DNA from: Zhihengliuella flava
GTDB taxonomy: Bacteria > Actinomycetota > Actinomycetes > Actinomycetales > Micrococcaceae
DNA length: 64,000 nt
Assembly: GCF_015751895.1 (NCBI RefSeq)
Contig: NZ_JADOTZ010000001.1
Location: forward strand, 1,054,001 to 1,118,000
Reading direction: 5' to 3'
Part shown: one piece after another, positions 45,505 to 53,512 of the stretch
Layout: the number at the start of each line of letters is the position of its first letter
How positions within the stretch are numbered: position 1 is the first letter of the stretch
The notes under the pieces: model-generated
Databases searched by the model: none
Seen by the model: only the letters and a program-made list of their open reading frames with translations
Told to the model about the DNA's origin: nothing
Position numbers and translations under genes: made by a program

Positions 45505-46733
45505 CTTCGCGCCCTCGCTACGTCCCCAACGTTAAGTACATCCTGATGCTCGGCGCGCTGGCCGCGCTGCCCGCGATCAGCACGGACATGTACCTGCCGT
45601 CCCTGCCCACAGTGGCCGAGGATTTGGCAGCTACCGAGGCCGCGGTCCAGATGACGCTCTCCGCCATGCTGATCGGCGGCTGCGTGGGTCAGTTGGTGAT
45701 CGGCCCCTTCTCCGACCGCTTCGGCCGCCGCCTGCCGCTGCTCATTGGCATCTCCCTGCACACCGTCCTGTCCGTGGCCTGCTCCTTCGCCCCGGACGTC
45801 ACGACGCTGGTGTTCCTGCGCATCGCTCAAGGCTTCTTCAATGCGGCCGCCGCGGTGGTCGCGATCGCCGTGATCCGGGACCGGTTCGTCGGTTCGGACG
45901 CCGCCCGGCTCCTGTCCCGCCTCATGCTCGTCATCGGCGTCGCGCCTCTCTTCGCCCCGACCATCGGCGGCTTCATCGCCACGCACTGGCAGTGGCGCGC
46001 CGTCTTTTACGCGCTAGCGCTGATCGGCCTCGTCCTCGTGGCGATCGTCTTCAAGTGGATGCCGGAGACCCTGCCGCCTGCCGCACGCCGCCAGCCCGGG
46101 GATGTGAAGCCGCATCGCGCCTACTGGTCCCTGCTCAAGGACCGGCAGTTCATGGCGTTCGCCGTCATCCCGGGCCTCGGGCTCGCTGTCATCATGAGCT
46201 ACGTGGTGGGCTCGCCCTTCGTCTTTCAGGACGAGTTTGGCCTGAGCCCCAATCAGTTCGCCCTGCTCTTTGCCCTGAACGGCTGCGCGATTGTGGCCTC
46301 GGCCCAGTTGAACGCCTACCTGGTCAAGCGCGTGGCCCCGGCCAAGGTCTTGCGGGCGGCCGCGCTGGCCCAGTTCGTCTTTATCAGCGTCCTTTTTGCC
46401 GTGGTCACCACGGGCGTCGGCGGCCTGCCGGCCCTGCTCCTGTGCCTGTGGCTCGTCCTCGGCGCCCAAGGCATGATCCCCGCCAACGCTTCCGTGCTGG
46501 CCTTGAATAACTACGGGCACATGGCGGGCACGGCCGCGGCCGTCATCGGCGCCCTGCAGGCGGGCATCGCCGGCGTCGTCAGCCCCATCGTTGGCCTACT
46601 CGGGGGTGGAGCCCAGTCCATGGCCACCGTCATGCTCGGCGCCGTGACGGTCACGCTAGTGGTGCTCGCCGTGGGCACGCCGGTGTACCGGCGCGACGGC
46701 TGGCGGCAACTCGCCACGTACGACGACGCCTGA
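45474..46733 (+). CDS. multidrug MFS exporter, Bcr/CflA family
   Basis: 419 residues and 12 helices. [26 protein letters not shown] is the Bcr/CflA family N-terminal signature, followed by the MFS motif A region [16 protein letters not shown]. Such proteins pump drugs or cysteine-pathway metabolites out using protons. The start is uncertain: GTG 45474 or GTG 45483, both inside a large hairpin; the first helix begins at about residue 22. It is followed by tRNA-Gly. Confidence 0.9.
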   Translation: MIPVTETPPASSRPRYVPNVKYILMLGALAALPAISTDMYLPSLPTVAEDLAATEAAVQMTLSAMLIGGCVGQLVIGPFSDRFGRRLPLLIGISLHTVLSVACSFAPDVTTLVFLRIAQGFFNAAAAVVAIAVIRDRFVGSDAARLLSRLMLVIGVAPLFAPTIGGFIATHWQWRAVFYALALIGLVLVAIVFKWMPETLPPAARRQPGDVKPHRAYWSLLKDRQFMAFAVIPGLGLAVIMSYVVGSPFVFQDEFGLSPNQFALLFALNGCAIVASAQLNAYLVKRVAPAKVLRAAALAQFVFISVLFAVVTTGVGGLPALLLCLWLVLGAQGMIPANASVLALNNYGHMAGTAAAVIGALQAGIAGVVSPIVGLLGGGAQSMATVMLGAVTVTLVVLAVGTPVYRRDGWRQLATYDDA

Positions 46734-46799
46734 TTTCCGCACGCGCGTTCACCTGGGTTAGAGTAAACCCTGTTGTTCGCGGCCACTGCAGGCCGACGC

Positions 46800-46870
46800 G
46801 CGGCTGTAGCTCAATGGTAGAGCCTCTGCTTCCCAAGCAGATGACGCGGGTTCGATTCCCGTCAGCCGCT
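46800..46870 (+). tRNA. tRNA-Gly (anticodon CCC)
   Basis: 71 nt with a full cloverleaf. The acceptor stem is GCGGCTG (46800-46806) with CAGCCGC (46863-46869) and discriminator T. The D arm contains AGCTCAATGGTAGAGC, the anticodon stem is TCTGC/GCAGA with loop TTCCCAA (anticodon CCC), and the T arm is GCGGGTTCGATTCCCGT. CCA is not encoded. Confidence 0.97.
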
Positions 46871-46876
46871 CGCCCG

Positions 46877-46910
46877 TCGCGGGAGGCCCACGGCCTCCCG
46901 CGATTTTTTT
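46877..46910 (+). terminator. intrinsic terminator of tRNA-Gly
   Basis: Perfect 12-bp stem TCGCGGGAGGCC (46877-46888) with GGCCTCCCGCGA (46892-46903), a 3-nt loop, then seven T residues (46904-46910). It is the only classical U-tract terminator I found in the window. Confidence 0.95.
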
Positions 46911-47019
46911 CACTGCCAGCCACCGATCACCCCGGCCAGGACCGAACCGGCGGGCCCGCACCGGGCCCATGAGCTGCACCACAGCCACGTTCAGGGGCGG
47001 GGCGTAGAATGGACTCGCC

Positions 47020-47448
47020 ATGAAACGCACCATGTTCAAGTCAAAAATCCACCGTGCCACCGTGACGCAGGCCGACCTGCACTACGTCGGCTCCGTCACG
47101 GTTGACTCCGACTTGCTTGACGCCGCGGACATCCTCCCGGGCGAGCTGGTCCACATTGTCGACGTCACGAACGGCGCGCGGCTGGAGACCTACACCATTG
47201 CGGGCGAGCGCGGCAGCGGCGTGATCGGCATCAATGGCGCGGCCGCCCACCTCATCAACCCGGGCGACACGGTGATCCTGATCAGCTACGCGGAGATGGA
47301 CACCGCCGAGGCCCGCGAGTACGTACCCCGCGTGGTACACGTCAACGAATCCAACGAGATGATCCAGCTGGGCGAGGACCCGGCGGAGGCCATCGTCGAG
47401 TCCGTCTCCCGGCCGCCGCATTCGCTGGCCGCTGGCGCCCACGCCTAA
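47020..47448 (+). CDS. panD: aspartate 1-decarboxylase
   Basis: 142 residues. The self-cleavage site Gly24-Ser25 in [10 protein letters not shown] gives the pyruvoyl cofactor. Other marks are [32 protein letters not shown] and [23 protein letters not shown]. It makes beta-alanine for pantothenate and coenzyme A. No panB or panC is in the window. The AEC transporter gene follows 3 bp after its stop. Confidence 0.97.
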   Translation: MKRTMFKSKIHRATVTQADLHYVGSVTVDSDLLDAADILPGELVHIVDVTNGARLETYTIAGERGSGVIGINGAAAHLINPGDTVILISYAEMDTAEAREYVPRVVHVNESNEMIQLGEDPAEAIVESVSRPPHSLAAGAHA

Positions 47449-47451
47449 TCC

Positions 47452-48381
47452 TTGTTCGGGGTCCTGTCCGGGTTCGCCGTCGTCTGGACGGTCATCCTGG
47501 TCGGTTACGCCGTCGGGCGCGCCGGCGTGCTGGGACCGCACGCCCGGTATGTCCTGAACCGGCTGACCTTCTTTGTGGCCAGCCCGGCGCTGCTCTTCAC
47601 CACCCTCTCCGACTCGGAACCAGCCACCGTCCTAGGGCCAGCCCTGTGGGTCGCCGCCCTGTCGGCGGCGATCGTGGCTCTCGTCTATTTCCTCATCACG
47701 CGGTGGTGGTTGCGCCGCGAACCCGCCGAGGCGGCCATCGGCTCGATGAGCGCGGCCACCGTCAACTCGGCGAACCTCGGCATCCCGATTGCCGTCTACG
47801 TCCTCAATGACATCACTCAGGCGGCCCCGGTCATTCTGTTTCAGTTGGCGCTGCTCAGCCCCGTGTTCCTCACCATTCTGGATTCGACGACGTCCGCCCA
47901 CCGCACCACGCCCACCGCGATGTTTGTCCAGACCGCGCGAAACCCGATGATCGTTGGTTCCCTGCTGGGCCTCGTCTTTGCGATTCTCGGCTGGGAGTTG
48001 CCGCAGCAACTCGCGGACCCGGTGGAGCTCATCGGCAATGCGTCGATTCCGGCGATGCTCATCGCCTTCGGCATCTCCCTCGTGGGTTCCCGCCCGCTGT
48101 CCGCGGCCGGCGGCCGCCGTGCCGACACCCTCTTGGCGTCGGCCCTGAAACTGGTGGTGCATCCGGTGATCGCGTGGCTGCTAGGGGCCTTCGTGTTCGG
48201 GCTCGAGGACACGCTCCTCTTCGCCGTCGTCGTCATGGCCGCGCTGCCCACCGCCCAGAATGTCTTTGTCACGGCGTCGCGGTACGAGCGCGGCACCGTG
48301 ATCGCCAAGGACACCGTTCTGGTGACCACCGTCGTCGCCATCCCGGCGATGATGCTGGTCCCCTTGTTGCTGCCGCACTAG
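47452..48381 (+). CDS. AEC (auxin efflux carrier) family transporter
   Basis: 309 residues and about ten helices. GFAVVWTVILVGYAVGRAGVLG, VNSANLGIPIAVYVLND (family motif N-x-x-N-x-G-x-P), and the C-terminal AALPTAQNVFVTASRY are typical. Bacterial members carry malate, malonate or other small acids. The start appears to be TTG 47452, just after panD, so it is probably translated from the same mRNA; a link to pantothenate or beta-alanine transport is only suggested by position. Confidence 0.87.
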   Translation: MFGVLSGFAVVWTVILVGYAVGRAGVLGPHARYVLNRLTFFVASPALLFTTLSDSEPATVLGPALWVAALSAAIVALVYFLITRWWLRREPAEAAIGSMSAATVNSANLGIPIAVYVLNDITQAAPVILFQLALLSPVFLTILDSTTSAHRTTPTAMFVQTARNPMIVGSLLGLVFAILGWELPQQLADPVELIGNASIPAMLIAFGISLVGSRPLSAAGGRRADTLLASALKLVVHPVIAWLLGAFVFGLEDTLLFAVVVMAALPTAQNVFVTASRYERGTVIAKDTVLVTTVVAIPAMMLVPLLLPH

Positions 48382-48525
48382 CCGCGCACACGGCCGGGGC
48401 GCCCGCTCGACACTAGCGGCCAACCAGACCTTGTGGTCATACTTCGGAATACACGCGGCGCTCCGAGCGCTGAAGAGTGTTAGCTTCACTTGCTGACCCA
48501 CCACTGAGACGCCGAAGGATTCGAC

Positions 48526-49368
48526 ATGAGACGTCATACCCCCACCCTGCCGATCCGCCGCGCGCTCGGCGTGGCCGCCACCGCGGCCGCCGCCCTGACG
48601 CTGGCCGCGTGCGGTTCCACCGACACCGAAACCGCCGACAACTCAACGGCCAGCGCCGAGGGCGTCGTCTGGGAGGACGTCGCCTCCGCCGGGGTCCTGC
48701 AAGTCGGCACCGAGGGCACGTACCGCCCGTTTTCCTACCACGAGGGTGGGACGGGAGAAATTACCGGGTATGACGTCGAGGTCATCAAGGCCGTCGGTGA
48801 GAACCTGGGGATCGAGATCGAGTTCAACGAGACCCAGTGGGACGGCATGTTCGCGGGCCTCGACGCCGGCCGGTTCGACACGATCGCCAATCAGGTCACC
48901 ATGACCGAGGAACGGCAAGCCGACTACCTCTTTACCGACCCGTACACGGTGAGCACCGGCGTCGTCGTCACGCGCGCCGACGACGACTCGGTCTCCACGT
49001 TCGCCGACCTCGAGGGCAAGACGACCGCGCAGTCCCTCTCCAGCAACTGGCGCACTCTCGCCGAGGATTCCGGCGCTGACGTGGAGCCCGTGGAGGGATG
49101 GGACCAGTCCGTATCACTGCTGGAGCAGGGCCGCGTGGACGCCACGATCAATGACAAGCTGACGGTCTTGGACTACCTGAACGTCAAGGGCAACGAGAAC
49201 ATCAAGATCGCCGCGGAGACGGAGGAATCCTCCACCGTGGGCTTCGTGTTCCCCCAGGGTTCGGAAACCACGGTGGAGAAGTTCAACGAGGCCCTGAGCG
49301 AACTGGCCGCCGACGGCACGCTCACGGAGATCTCCGAGGAGTTCTTCGGCGACGACGTCTCCCAGTAG
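48526..49368 (+). CDS. amino-acid ABC transporter substrate-binding lipoprotein (cystine type)
   Basis: 280 residues. Signal peptide with lipobox LTLAAC-GS (Cys about 29), then a solute-binding family 3 domain: LQVGTEGTYRPFSYHEGGTGEITGYDVEVIKAVGENLGIEIEFNETQWDGMFAGLDAGRFDTIANQVTMTEERQADY. The WDGM-AGLDAGRFD and NQV-T-ERQ pattern is closest to cystine binders (TcyJ/FliY). ATG 48526 follows GAAGGA. It is first in a three-gene operon, and the methionine genes lie just beyond. Confidence 0.9.
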   Translation: MRRHTPTLPIRRALGVAATAAAALTLAACGSTDTETADNSTASAEGVVWEDVASAGVLQVGTEGTYRPFSYHEGGTGEITGYDVEVIKAVGENLGIEIEFNETQWDGMFAGLDAGRFDTIANQVTMTEERQADYLFTDPYTVSTGVVVTRADDDSVSTFADLEGKTTAQSLSSNWRTLAEDSGADVEPVEGWDQSVSLLEQGRVDATINDKLTVLDYLNVKGNENIKIAAETEESSTVGFVFPQGSETTVEKFNEALSELAADGTLTEISEEFFGDDVSQ

Positions 49369-49371
49369 CCC

Positions 49372-50046
49372 ATGGATCCGAACGCGCCCGCCTGGGAGCT
49401 TTTTCTCTCCTCGCTCGGCCCCATTGCGCTCGAGGGCCTGCGGGGCACCCTGCCGCTGACGCTCGCCAGCTTTGCCTTGGGCTTGGTGTTAGCGCTCGTG
49501 GTGGCCCTGATGCGGATTAGCAAGAACCGAATCCTGGCCTCGATCGCGAGGGTCTACATCTCGATCATTCGCGGCACCCCGCTGCTGGTGCAGCTGTTCG
49601 TGATCTTCTACGGCCTGCCCTCGATCGGCGTGACCATCGATCCGTGGCCGAGCGCGATCATCGCGTTTTCCCTCAACGTGGGCGGCTATGCGGCGGAGGT
49701 AATCCGCGCGGCCATCCTCTCCGTACCCAAGGGGCAATGGGAGGCCGGGTACACCATCGGGATGTCCCGGACGACGACGCTGCGCCGGTTGATCCTGCCA
49801 CAGGCGGCACGCGTGTCCGTGCCGCCGCTGTCCAACACGTTCATCTCGCTGGTGAAAGACACCTCGCTCGCCTCCCTCATCCTCGTGACCGAGGCGTTCA
49901 AGACGGCCCGCGAGATCGCCACGTTTACCAACGAATTCATGGTCATCTACCTGGCGGCGGCACTGGTGTACTGGGTGTTCTGCACGATCCTCTCCGCCGG
50001 TCAGTCCCAGCTGGAAAAGAGGTTGGATCGCTATGTCGCCCACTGA
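49372..50046 (+). CDS. amino-acid ABC transporter permease
   Basis: 224 residues and five helices. A His/Glu/Gln-type permease with IIRGTPLLVQLFVIFYGLP near the N-terminus and the EAA loop AGYTIGMSRTTTLRRLILPQAARVSVPPLSNTF. It follows the binding-protein gene by 3 bp and overlaps the ATPase gene by 14 bp. Confidence 0.93.
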   Translation: MDPNAPAWELFLSSLGPIALEGLRGTLPLTLASFALGLVLALVVALMRISKNRILASIARVYISIIRGTPLLVQLFVIFYGLPSIGVTIDPWPSAIIAFSLNVGGYAAEVIRAAILSVPKGQWEAGYTIGMSRTTTLRRLILPQAARVSVPPLSNTFISLVKDTSLASLILVTEAFKTAREIATFTNEFMVIYLAAALVYWVFCTILSAGQSQLEKRLDRYVAH

Positions 50047-50800
50047 GCCCGCCCTTCTGGAAGTCACCGGCCTGCAAAAGTCCTTTGGGGATCACGAGGT
50101 GCTCACCTCCATCGACCTCTCGGTGTCTGCTGGCCGGGTTCTGGCCCTCATCGGTCCCTCCGGTTCGGGCAAGACGACGGTGCTGCGCTGCCTCAACGGC
50201 CTCGAGGTCCCGGACGCCGGGACGGTGGCGTTCGATTCCGGCCCGTCGGTCACGTTCTCCGCGTCCACCACCAAGCGCGAGAAGGACAGCCTGCGCTCCC
50301 GCAGCGCCATGGTGTTTCAGGGCTACAACCTCTTCCCGCACATGACGGTGCTCCAGAACGTCATCGAAGGGCCCGTGACCGTGCAGAAGCGACCCCGCCA
50401 AGAGGCGATCGCCCAGGCCGAGCGCCTGCTCGAACGCGTCGGCCTCTCGGCCAAAAAGGACGCCTATCCGCACGAGCTCTCCGGCGGCCAGCAGCAGCGC
50501 GTCGGCATCGTCCGGGCGCTCGCGCTCGAGCCCTCACTGCTGCTCTTCGACGAGCCGACCTCTGCCCTAGACCCGGAACTCGTCGGCGACGTGCTGACCG
50601 TCATCAAAGAGCTCGCCGAGGAGGGGTGGACCATGCTGCTGGTCACCCACGAGCTGGCGTTTGCCCGCGAGGTCGCCGACGAGGTGGTCTTCATGGACGA
50701 CGGCGTGGTGGTCGAGCGAGGGCACCCGGATCAGGTCCTGCGCGATCCGCAGCAAGAGCGCACCCAGCGCTTCGTGCACCGCCTGCTCAACCCGTTCTAG
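50033..50800 (+). CDS. amino-acid ABC transporter ATP-binding protein
   Basis: 255 residues. Walker A GPSGSGKTT, Q-loop FQGYNLFPHMTVLQNV, signature LSGGQQQRVGI, Walker B LLLFDEPTSALDPE and switch His in LVTHEL. It resembles TcyN/GlnQ ATPases. A short insertion after Walker A (FDSGPSVTFSASTTKREKD) is a little unusual. It completes the cystine-type importer. Confidence 0.94.
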   Translation: MSPTEPALLEVTGLQKSFGDHEVLTSIDLSVSAGRVLALIGPSGSGKTTVLRCLNGLEVPDAGTVAFDSGPSVTFSASTTKREKDSLRSRSAMVFQGYNLFPHMTVLQNVIEGPVTVQKRPRQEAIAQAERLLERVGLSAKKDAYPHELSGGQQQRVGIVRALALEPSLLLFDEPTSALDPELVGDVLTVIKELAEEGWTMLLVTHELAFAREVADEVVFMDDGVVVERGHPDQVLRDPQQERTQRFVHRLLNPF

Positions 50801-50802
50801 CG

Positions 50803-50834
50803 CGCCGGGGCGCCCGGGCGCGGGCGCCCCGGCG
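50803..50834. terminator. bidirectional terminator between ABC operon and metB
   Basis: Perfect 14-bp stem CGCCGGGGCGCCCG (50803-50816) with its complement (50821-50834) and a 4-nt loop, filling the gap between two convergent genes. Confidence 0.75.
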
Positions 50835-52022
50835 TCAGACGGCCGTGGGCACCGCGCCGACCGCCCGGACCGTCGCCAGAGCGGCCTCAAGGTCCGCGAG
50901 CAGGTCCGCCGCGTCCTCGATGCCAACGGACAGGCGCACGAGGTCCGTCGGTGCTGCCAGCGGCGTTCCCTTCACCGACGCGTGGGTCATCTCCGAGCAG
51001 TAACAGGCGAGGGATTCGACGCCGCCGAGGCTCACCGATAAGGCGAAGAGCCGCGTGGACTCCGCGAACGTTCGTGCCGCACGCTCCGAACCGAAACGCA
51101 GCGAGACGATGCCCCCGAACCCGCTCATCTGCTCCCGCGCCAGCTCGTGACCCGGGTGGGTCACCAGCCCGGGGTAGAGCACCTCGGTGATCGAGTCCGC
51201 TGTGCTAGCCCACTGCGCCACCGTCGCCGCGTTCTGCTGGTGCCGCTCCATGCGCAGGCCCAAGGTCTTCAGGCCGCGGGCCGCGAGGTAGGAATCCTGC
51301 GGGCCGGCGACCGCTCCCCCGGCGAATTGCTGGAACCCCACCGCTTCGGCGAGCGCCTGGCCCCGGAACGCGCGGTCTGCGACCACCACCACGCCACCGA
51401 GGACGTCCGAATGCCCACCGATGTATTTCGTGGCCGAGTGAACCACCACGTCCGCCCCGAGGTCGAGCGGCCGCTGCAGAAACGGCGTCGCAAAGGTGTT
51501 GTCCACCACCAGCAGCGCCTCGGCGTCGTGCGCAACGCGCGCCCACGCGCGGATGTCCGCGATCGCCAGGCGCGGGTTCGACGGCGTCTCGAGCCACAAC
51601 AGGGCCGTGTTCTCCCGCACCGCAGCGGCAACGGCGGCGGGATCGGTGATCTCCACGGGCGTGTTGGACACGCCCCAGCGCCCCAGCACTTGGTTGATCA
51701 GGCGATTGGTGCCGCCGTACCCGTCGCCGCCGAGCACCACGTGGTCCCCGGGGCCGAGCACGGCGTGCAGCAAAGCGTCCTCGGCGGCGATCCCGGAGGC
51801 GAACGCGAAGCCCGCGGCCCCGCCCTCCAGCGCGGCGATCTGGGCCTCGAAGCCGCCGCGCGTCGGGTTGGAACCGCGGGAGTACTCGTGGCCGCCGCGC
51901 AGCACGTTGATGCCGTCCTGAACAAACGTGGACGTCTGGTAGATCGGCGGAATCACGGCCCCTGTCAGCGGGTCCGGCTCTTGGCCGGCATGGACGGCGG
52001 TGGTGTTGAATCCGGTACTCAT
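50835..52022 (-). CDS. metB: cystathionine gamma-synthase (or gamma-lyase/beta-lyase)
   Basis: 395 residues. Cys/Met metabolism PLP enzyme: YSRGSNPTRGGFEAQIAALEGG, LLWLETPSNPRLAIADI, VVDNTFATPFLQRPLDLGADVVVHSATKYIGGHSDVLGGVVV with the PLP lysine in SATKYIGGH, and SLGGVESLACYCSEMTHASV. The length and the latter block fit MetB, which joins cysteine to activated homoserine, but gamma-lyase and beta-lyase cannot be excluded by sight. It overlaps metY by four bases and is the last gene of the SAM-riboswitch operon. Confidence 0.85.
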   Translation of the reverse strand: MSTGFNTTAVHAGQEPDPLTGAVIPPIYQTSTFVQDGINVLRGGHEYSRGSNPTRGGFEAQIAALEGGAAGFAFASGIAAEDALLHAVLGPGDHVVLGGDGYGGTNRLINQVLGRWGVSNTPVEITDPAAVAAAVRENTALLWLETPSNPRLAIADIRAWARVAHDAEALLVVDNTFATPFLQRPLDLGADVVVHSATKYIGGHSDVLGGVVVVADRAFRGQALAEAVGFQQFAGGAVAGPQDSYLAARGLKTLGLRMERHQQNAATVAQWASTADSITEVLYPGLVTHPGHELAREQMSGFGGIVSLRFGSERAARTFAESTRLFALSVSLGGVESLACYCSEMTHASVKGTPLAAPTDLVRLSVGIEDAADLLADLEAALATVRAVGAVPTAV

Positions 52023-53401
52023 GCGCGGACGCTTCCTTCCGTGGTCAGGGTGGAGGAGTGAACGGTCAGCAGGGCCTGATCCAGATCGGCGATGAGGTCC
52101 GCGGGGTCCTCCAACCCCACGGAAAGCCGGACGGTGGTGTCGCTGATGCCGGCGGCTGCCCGCGCCGCGGCCCCCATCCGGCAGTGGGTCATCGCGGCCG
52201 GGTGGGCCACGAGGGAGCGGGTGTCACCGAGGTTGGCCACCAGCTTGAAGACGCCGAGTGCGTCGATGAAGCGCTCCACGACCCCCGCCGCATCCGAGCC
52301 GTCGCCAGCGGCGAGATCGAACGCGAACACGGCACCGGTGCCAGCCGAGAAGTCCCGCGAGGCCACCGCCACGGAAGGGTGCTCCGGGTGGCGTGCGGCC
52401 CGCACGGCAGGGTGGTGGACGGCTGCGACGGCCGGATGCTCCGCCAGGTGCCGCGCCAGAACCTCGGCATTGGCGCTGTGCTGGGCCATGCGCAGGGGCA
52501 GGGTCTCGATACCGCGGCTAATCTCCGCGGCCGCCGCCGGAGCGATGCAGGGCCCGACATCGTGCAGGTACTTGCTACGCACCAGCATCGCGAACGCCAG
52601 CTGCCCGTACCGCTGCACCAGCGTCTGGTCCCCGACGTAGCGCTCCTTTGGCCCCGCCAGTTGCTGCCACTTGGCGGGATCCGCCGCCCAATCGAACCGG
52701 CCGGCGTCCACGATGACCCCGCCCAAGGCGGCGCCGTGGCCGCCAAGGAACTTGGTGGCCGAGTGCACGACGACGTCGGCCCCGTGGGCGATCGGGTTCA
52801 GCAGTGCCGGCGTGGCGAGCGTGTTGTCCACGACCAGCGCCGCCCCGGCCGCGTGCGCGAGGTCAGCAATCGCGGGCACATCCGCGGGCTCCGCCAACGG
52901 ATTCGAGATGGATTCCACCAGGACCGCCCGGGTCTGCGGACCGATGGCCTCGCGCCAGGCGTCGAGATCGTGCTGGTCCACGAAGTCCACGTGGTACCCG
53001 AAGTCCGCGAACGTGTCCGTCAGCAGGTCCACCGTTCCCCCATACAGCTGGCGGGCCGCCACCAGATGGCGCGGACCGGCGTCGTACCCCGGGCCGCCGG
53101 GACGTTCAGCGTCGCCGCGGCCGGCGAGCGCCATGAGGGCCAGCGCGACGGCGGACTGACCGGAGGCGGTGGCGACGGCGGCGACGCCGCCCTCCAGCGC
53201 CGCGAGGCGCTGCTCCAGCACTGCGACGGTGGGGTTGCCGGTCCGCGTGTAGGTGAACCCGGCTCGCGTCAGGGCAAACATTTCCGCGGCCGCGGCGTAG
53301 GACTCGAACTCGTACGCTGTACTCGCGTAGACCGGCGTGGCCACGGGGTAGTGCGGGCCGGCGGGGGTGTAGCCGGCGTGAATGCTGGTGGTCGAACTCA
53401 T
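52019..53401 (-). CDS. metY: O-acetylhomoserine sulfhydrylase-type enzyme
   Basis: 460 residues. The longer, O-acetylhomoserine (thiol)-lyase branch of the same PLP family: PVATPVYASTAYEFESYAAAAEMFAL, YTRTGNPTVAVLEQRLAALEGG, LVVDNTLATPALLNPIAHGADVVVHSATKFLGGHGAALGGVIVD, and the C-terminal FKLVANLGDTRSLVAHPAAMTHCRM with VRLSVGLEDPADLIADL. It puts sulfide directly onto acetylhomoserine to make homocysteine. The start is ATG. A 15-bp hairpin (53442-53488) sits between it and metE upstream. Confidence 0.9.
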   Translation of the reverse strand: MSSTTSIHAGYTPAGPHYPVATPVYASTAYEFESYAAAAEMFALTRAGFTYTRTGNPTVAVLEQRLAALEGGVAAVATASGQSAVALALMALAGRGDAERPGGPGYDAGPRHLVAARQLYGGTVDLLTDTFADFGYHVDFVDQHDLDAWREAIGPQTRAVLVESISNPLAEPADVPAIADLAHAAGAALVVDNTLATPALLNPIAHGADVVVHSATKFLGGHGAALGGVIVDAGRFDWAADPAKWQQLAGPKERYVGDQTLVQRYGQLAFAMLVRSKYLHDVGPCIAPAAAAEISRGIETLPLRMAQHSANAEVLARHLAEHPAVAAVHHPAVRAARHPEHPSVAVASRDFSAGTGAVFAFDLAAGDGSDAAGVVERFIDALGVFKLVANLGDTRSLVAHPAAMTHCRMGAAARAAAGISDTTVRLSVGLEDPADLIADLDQALLTVHSSTLTTEGSVRA

Positions 53402-53441
53402 GAGGGGCTCCTCAGCTCGTCGGTGGTGTGCTGATCGTCGG

Positions 53442-53488
53442 CGGCGGGCCGGGCGCTGCCTGCGTGGGCGTCGGCGCCCGGCCCGCCG
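53442..53488 (-). terminator. hairpin between metE and metY
   Basis: Perfect 15-bp GC stem (53442-53456 with 53474-53488) and a 17-nt loop in a 111-bp spacer. It may be a partial terminator that sets metY-metB expression below metF-metE. Confidence 0.55.
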
Positions 53489-53512
53489 TGGGTGCTCGCG
53501 GCGAGCGGGCCG

